Below are positions 62,592 through 64,000 of a stretch of 64,000 nucleotides of DNA, piece after piece (positions within the stretch are counted from its first letter, which is position 1; each line of letters opens with the position of its first letter). Position numbers and translations under genes: made by a program. The notes beneath the pieces were generated by a model, which was not told the DNA's origin, made no database searches, and saw only the letters and a list, made by a program, of their open reading frames with translations. This stretch comes from Vibrio gazogenes (GTDB lineage Bacteria > Pseudomonadota > Gammaproteobacteria > Enterobacterales > Vibrionaceae): NCBI RefSeq assembly GCF_023920225.1, contig NZ_CP092587.1:1364001-1428000 (forward strand). The letters run 5' to 3'.

Positions 62592-64000
62592 ATGAAAGAC
62601 CATCAAGTGCCGGAAGAACAGTATGCTCTGATTGGTACGCAGCAGGGGATTTGGTTTGGGCAGCAAGTGATGCCAAGACCGGAATCATTTAATGTAGCCC
62701 ATTACATCGAGATTGACGGAGAGATCGATTTAGAACGTTTCACTCAGGCCGTGAACCTTGGTGTGGCAGCCGCAGACTCGTTGCATTTTGAATATCTAGA
62801 CGTTGACGGAGATATCAAACAAAGGGGCTTTGCGCCGCAACACGCGCAAGATGTTTTGGAAGTGATGGACTTTTCTCAGTCGGCATTTGTGGCGGCATCT
62901 GCGTTAGCGTGGATGAAAGCCGATCTTGAGACGCCAATTGAGCTACAGGGAACTAGCCCAAGATACCGTCACTGTCTGATTGATGTCAGCGAGCCGGGGA
63001 AGCCGAAGTGGCTCTGGTATCAGCGCTATCATCACATTGATGTTGACGGATTCAGTTTTAACGCGATCACACAGTATATCGTCAGTGAATACAACCGGCT
63101 TATGCTGGGGACGGCAAAGCCAGCACCGTTTACACCGTTCAAAGCGGTGATTGCCGAGCATCAGCAATTTTATCAGTCTGAAGCATGTCAACACGCACGC
63201 AGTTTCTGGCAAAACCAAATCAGCCAACTGCCCGATATCATTTCACTCGCGACCGGCGGGCGACGGAGCTCGGCCACCGGCGTCGAAAAATTCACGATTG
63301 AACTGGCGGGAGGGGATTGGCTGCACCGGGGTGGTCATCGGGTGCTGCCTTCTGAATTTGCCATGGCGTTAGTCTTTGCCTACTTACATTTAGTGTCAGG
63401 TGCGCCAAACGTATGTGTCGGTTTCCCGTTTATGCGTCGTATGGGGAGTTCGGCAGCGAGTTCAACCGGTGCCGTGGTCAATGTGCTGCCTTTGACACTC
63501 GTCGTTGAGCCAACGATGACCATCACTGATGTGGCGAGGGCGATGAACAAAGCCATTCGTCAAGCCCGCCGCCATCAAATGTACGATGCGGAACAGATTC
63601 AGCGAGATTCCGGCAGAGTCGGGCAGGCGCTGTACGGGCCAATGCTCAATTACAAACCGTTTGAAGAAGAAATCAATCTGGCCGGGACAAAAGGCCACAC
63701 ACACATTCTTTCCGCTGGCCCGATTGACGACATTGAGTTCTCTCCGCAGTTCAGGCATGACCAACTGCACCTCACACTGACTGCTCATGCCGGAAAATAC
63801 TCGCAACAGTCACTGGCTCTGCATGGTCAGCGTTTTGCGCATATGGTCGGGCAGATTGCCCGTAACCCGGATCGACCATTACGCGCTTTGGATATTGTCC
63901 CTACCTGTGAACAGACCGATATTGCTCGCTGGTCCACGGGAAGCGTAGCGACGGATCGTCTGCAAGCGCGCCACGTGTTAGCAGAGTTTGCGCGTCAGGT
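62592..64000 (+). CDS. Nonribosomal peptide synthetase, N-terminal condensation domain (EntF-like, cut by window edge)
   Basis: The frame stays open from the ATG at 62592 to the end of the window (469 codons seen). It begins MKDHQVPEEQYALIGTQQGI, resembling the EntF/VibF condensation start. The condensation-domain active site HHIDVDGFSF (HHxxxDG) lies near residue 147. Further condensation landmarks are FAMALVFAYLHL and PLTLVVEPTM. The adenylation domain would follow beyond the window. With mbtH and fes it should build a catecholate siderophore such as an enterobactin, vanchrobactin or related type; which one cannot be decided without the adenylation code. Confidence 0.92.
   Translation, partial: MKDHQVPEEQYALIGTQQGIWFGQQVMPRPESFNVAHYIEIDGEIDLERFTQAVNLGVAAADSLHFEYLDVDGDIKQRGFAPQHAQDVLEVMDFSQSAFVAASALAWMKADLETPIELQGTSPRYRHCLIDVSEPGKPKWLWYQRYHHIDVDGFSFNAITQYIVSEYNRLMLGTAKPAPFTPFKAVIAEHQQFYQSEACQHARSFWQNQISQLPDIISLATGGRRSSATGVEKFTIELAGGDWLHRGGHRVLPSEFAMALVFAYLHLVSGAPNVCVGFPFMRRMGSSAASSTGAVVNVLPLTLVVEPTMTITDVARAMNKAIRQARRHQMYDAEQIQRDSGRVGQALYGPMLNYKPFEEEINLAGTKGHTHILSAGPIDDIEFSPQFRHDQLHLTLTAHAGKYSQQSLALHGQRFAHMVGQIARNPDRPLRALDIVPTCEQTDIARWSTGSVATDRLQARHVLAEFARQ

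Overview
The window is a chromosomal segment of a Vibrio (Gammaproteobacteria, Vibrionaceae). The evidence is the conserved gene order lpxH-ppiB / cysS, ruvC-ruvAB-cydABX-ybgE-ybgC-tolQRAB-pal-cpoB-nadA, a Vibrio-type outer-membrane porin, AlaE, and a VCR-like integron repeat end. The species cannot be resolved from this sequence alone. Positions 1-24000 are core genome. The right 40 kb is a chain of accessory modules.

Core part: DNA repair and replication genes (xthA end, ybaM, priC, dinG, ruvCAB), a TSUP carrier, a porin, a DUF2057 protein, LpxH for lipid A, PpiB, CysS, the cytochrome bd oxidase operon (with the small cydX gene and two FNR-type boxes upstream), the Tol-Pal envelope operon, NadA, a UPF0149 protein, AlaE and tRNA-Ser(GGA).

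24.0-30.1 kb: a patchwork beginning just after tRNA-Ser. A secreted RNase T2 gene lies between two identical 100-bp direct repeats. It is followed by a fused nucleotidyltransferase-HEPN protein, a membrane-anchored receiver-domain protein, and a graveyard of decayed IS110, IS30 and IS3 transposases packed end to end. 30.2-37.6 kb: a two-partner secretion locus with a 1669-residue exoprotein (GLUG and MBG repeats and a CCCCAA hexanucleotide tract), its TpsB transporter and an IalB-like periplasmic protein. 37.6-38.6 kb: an IS5 remnant and a phosphoribosyltransferase gene between integron attC-like sequences.

38.8-45.4 kb: a probable acrylate module with a LysR regulator, AcuI-type acryloyl-CoA reductase, a three-domain flavoprotein resembling the NADH-dependent acrylate reductase of Vibrio, and the ApbE flavin transferase expected to flavinylate it. 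A 268-bp MITE-like element sits in the divergent promoter region.

45.6-56.4 kb: an apparent tricarboxylate (possibly trans-aconitate) module with an MFS carrier, a CitA/DcuS-type sensor kinase, a DASS carrier, a CitB/DcuR-type regulator, a PrpF-family isomerase and a B-type aconitase. Four of its promoters share one motif, and two of them align without gaps over about 80 bp. This unit is the best candidate for an undescribed regulon. 57.0-64.0 kb: a secreted GH51 arabinofuranosidase, then a catecholate siderophore locus (TonB receptor, Fur box, Fes-type esterase, MbtH protein, NRPS start) in the same order as E. coli fepA-fes-ybdZ-entF. The NRPS gene runs off the right edge.
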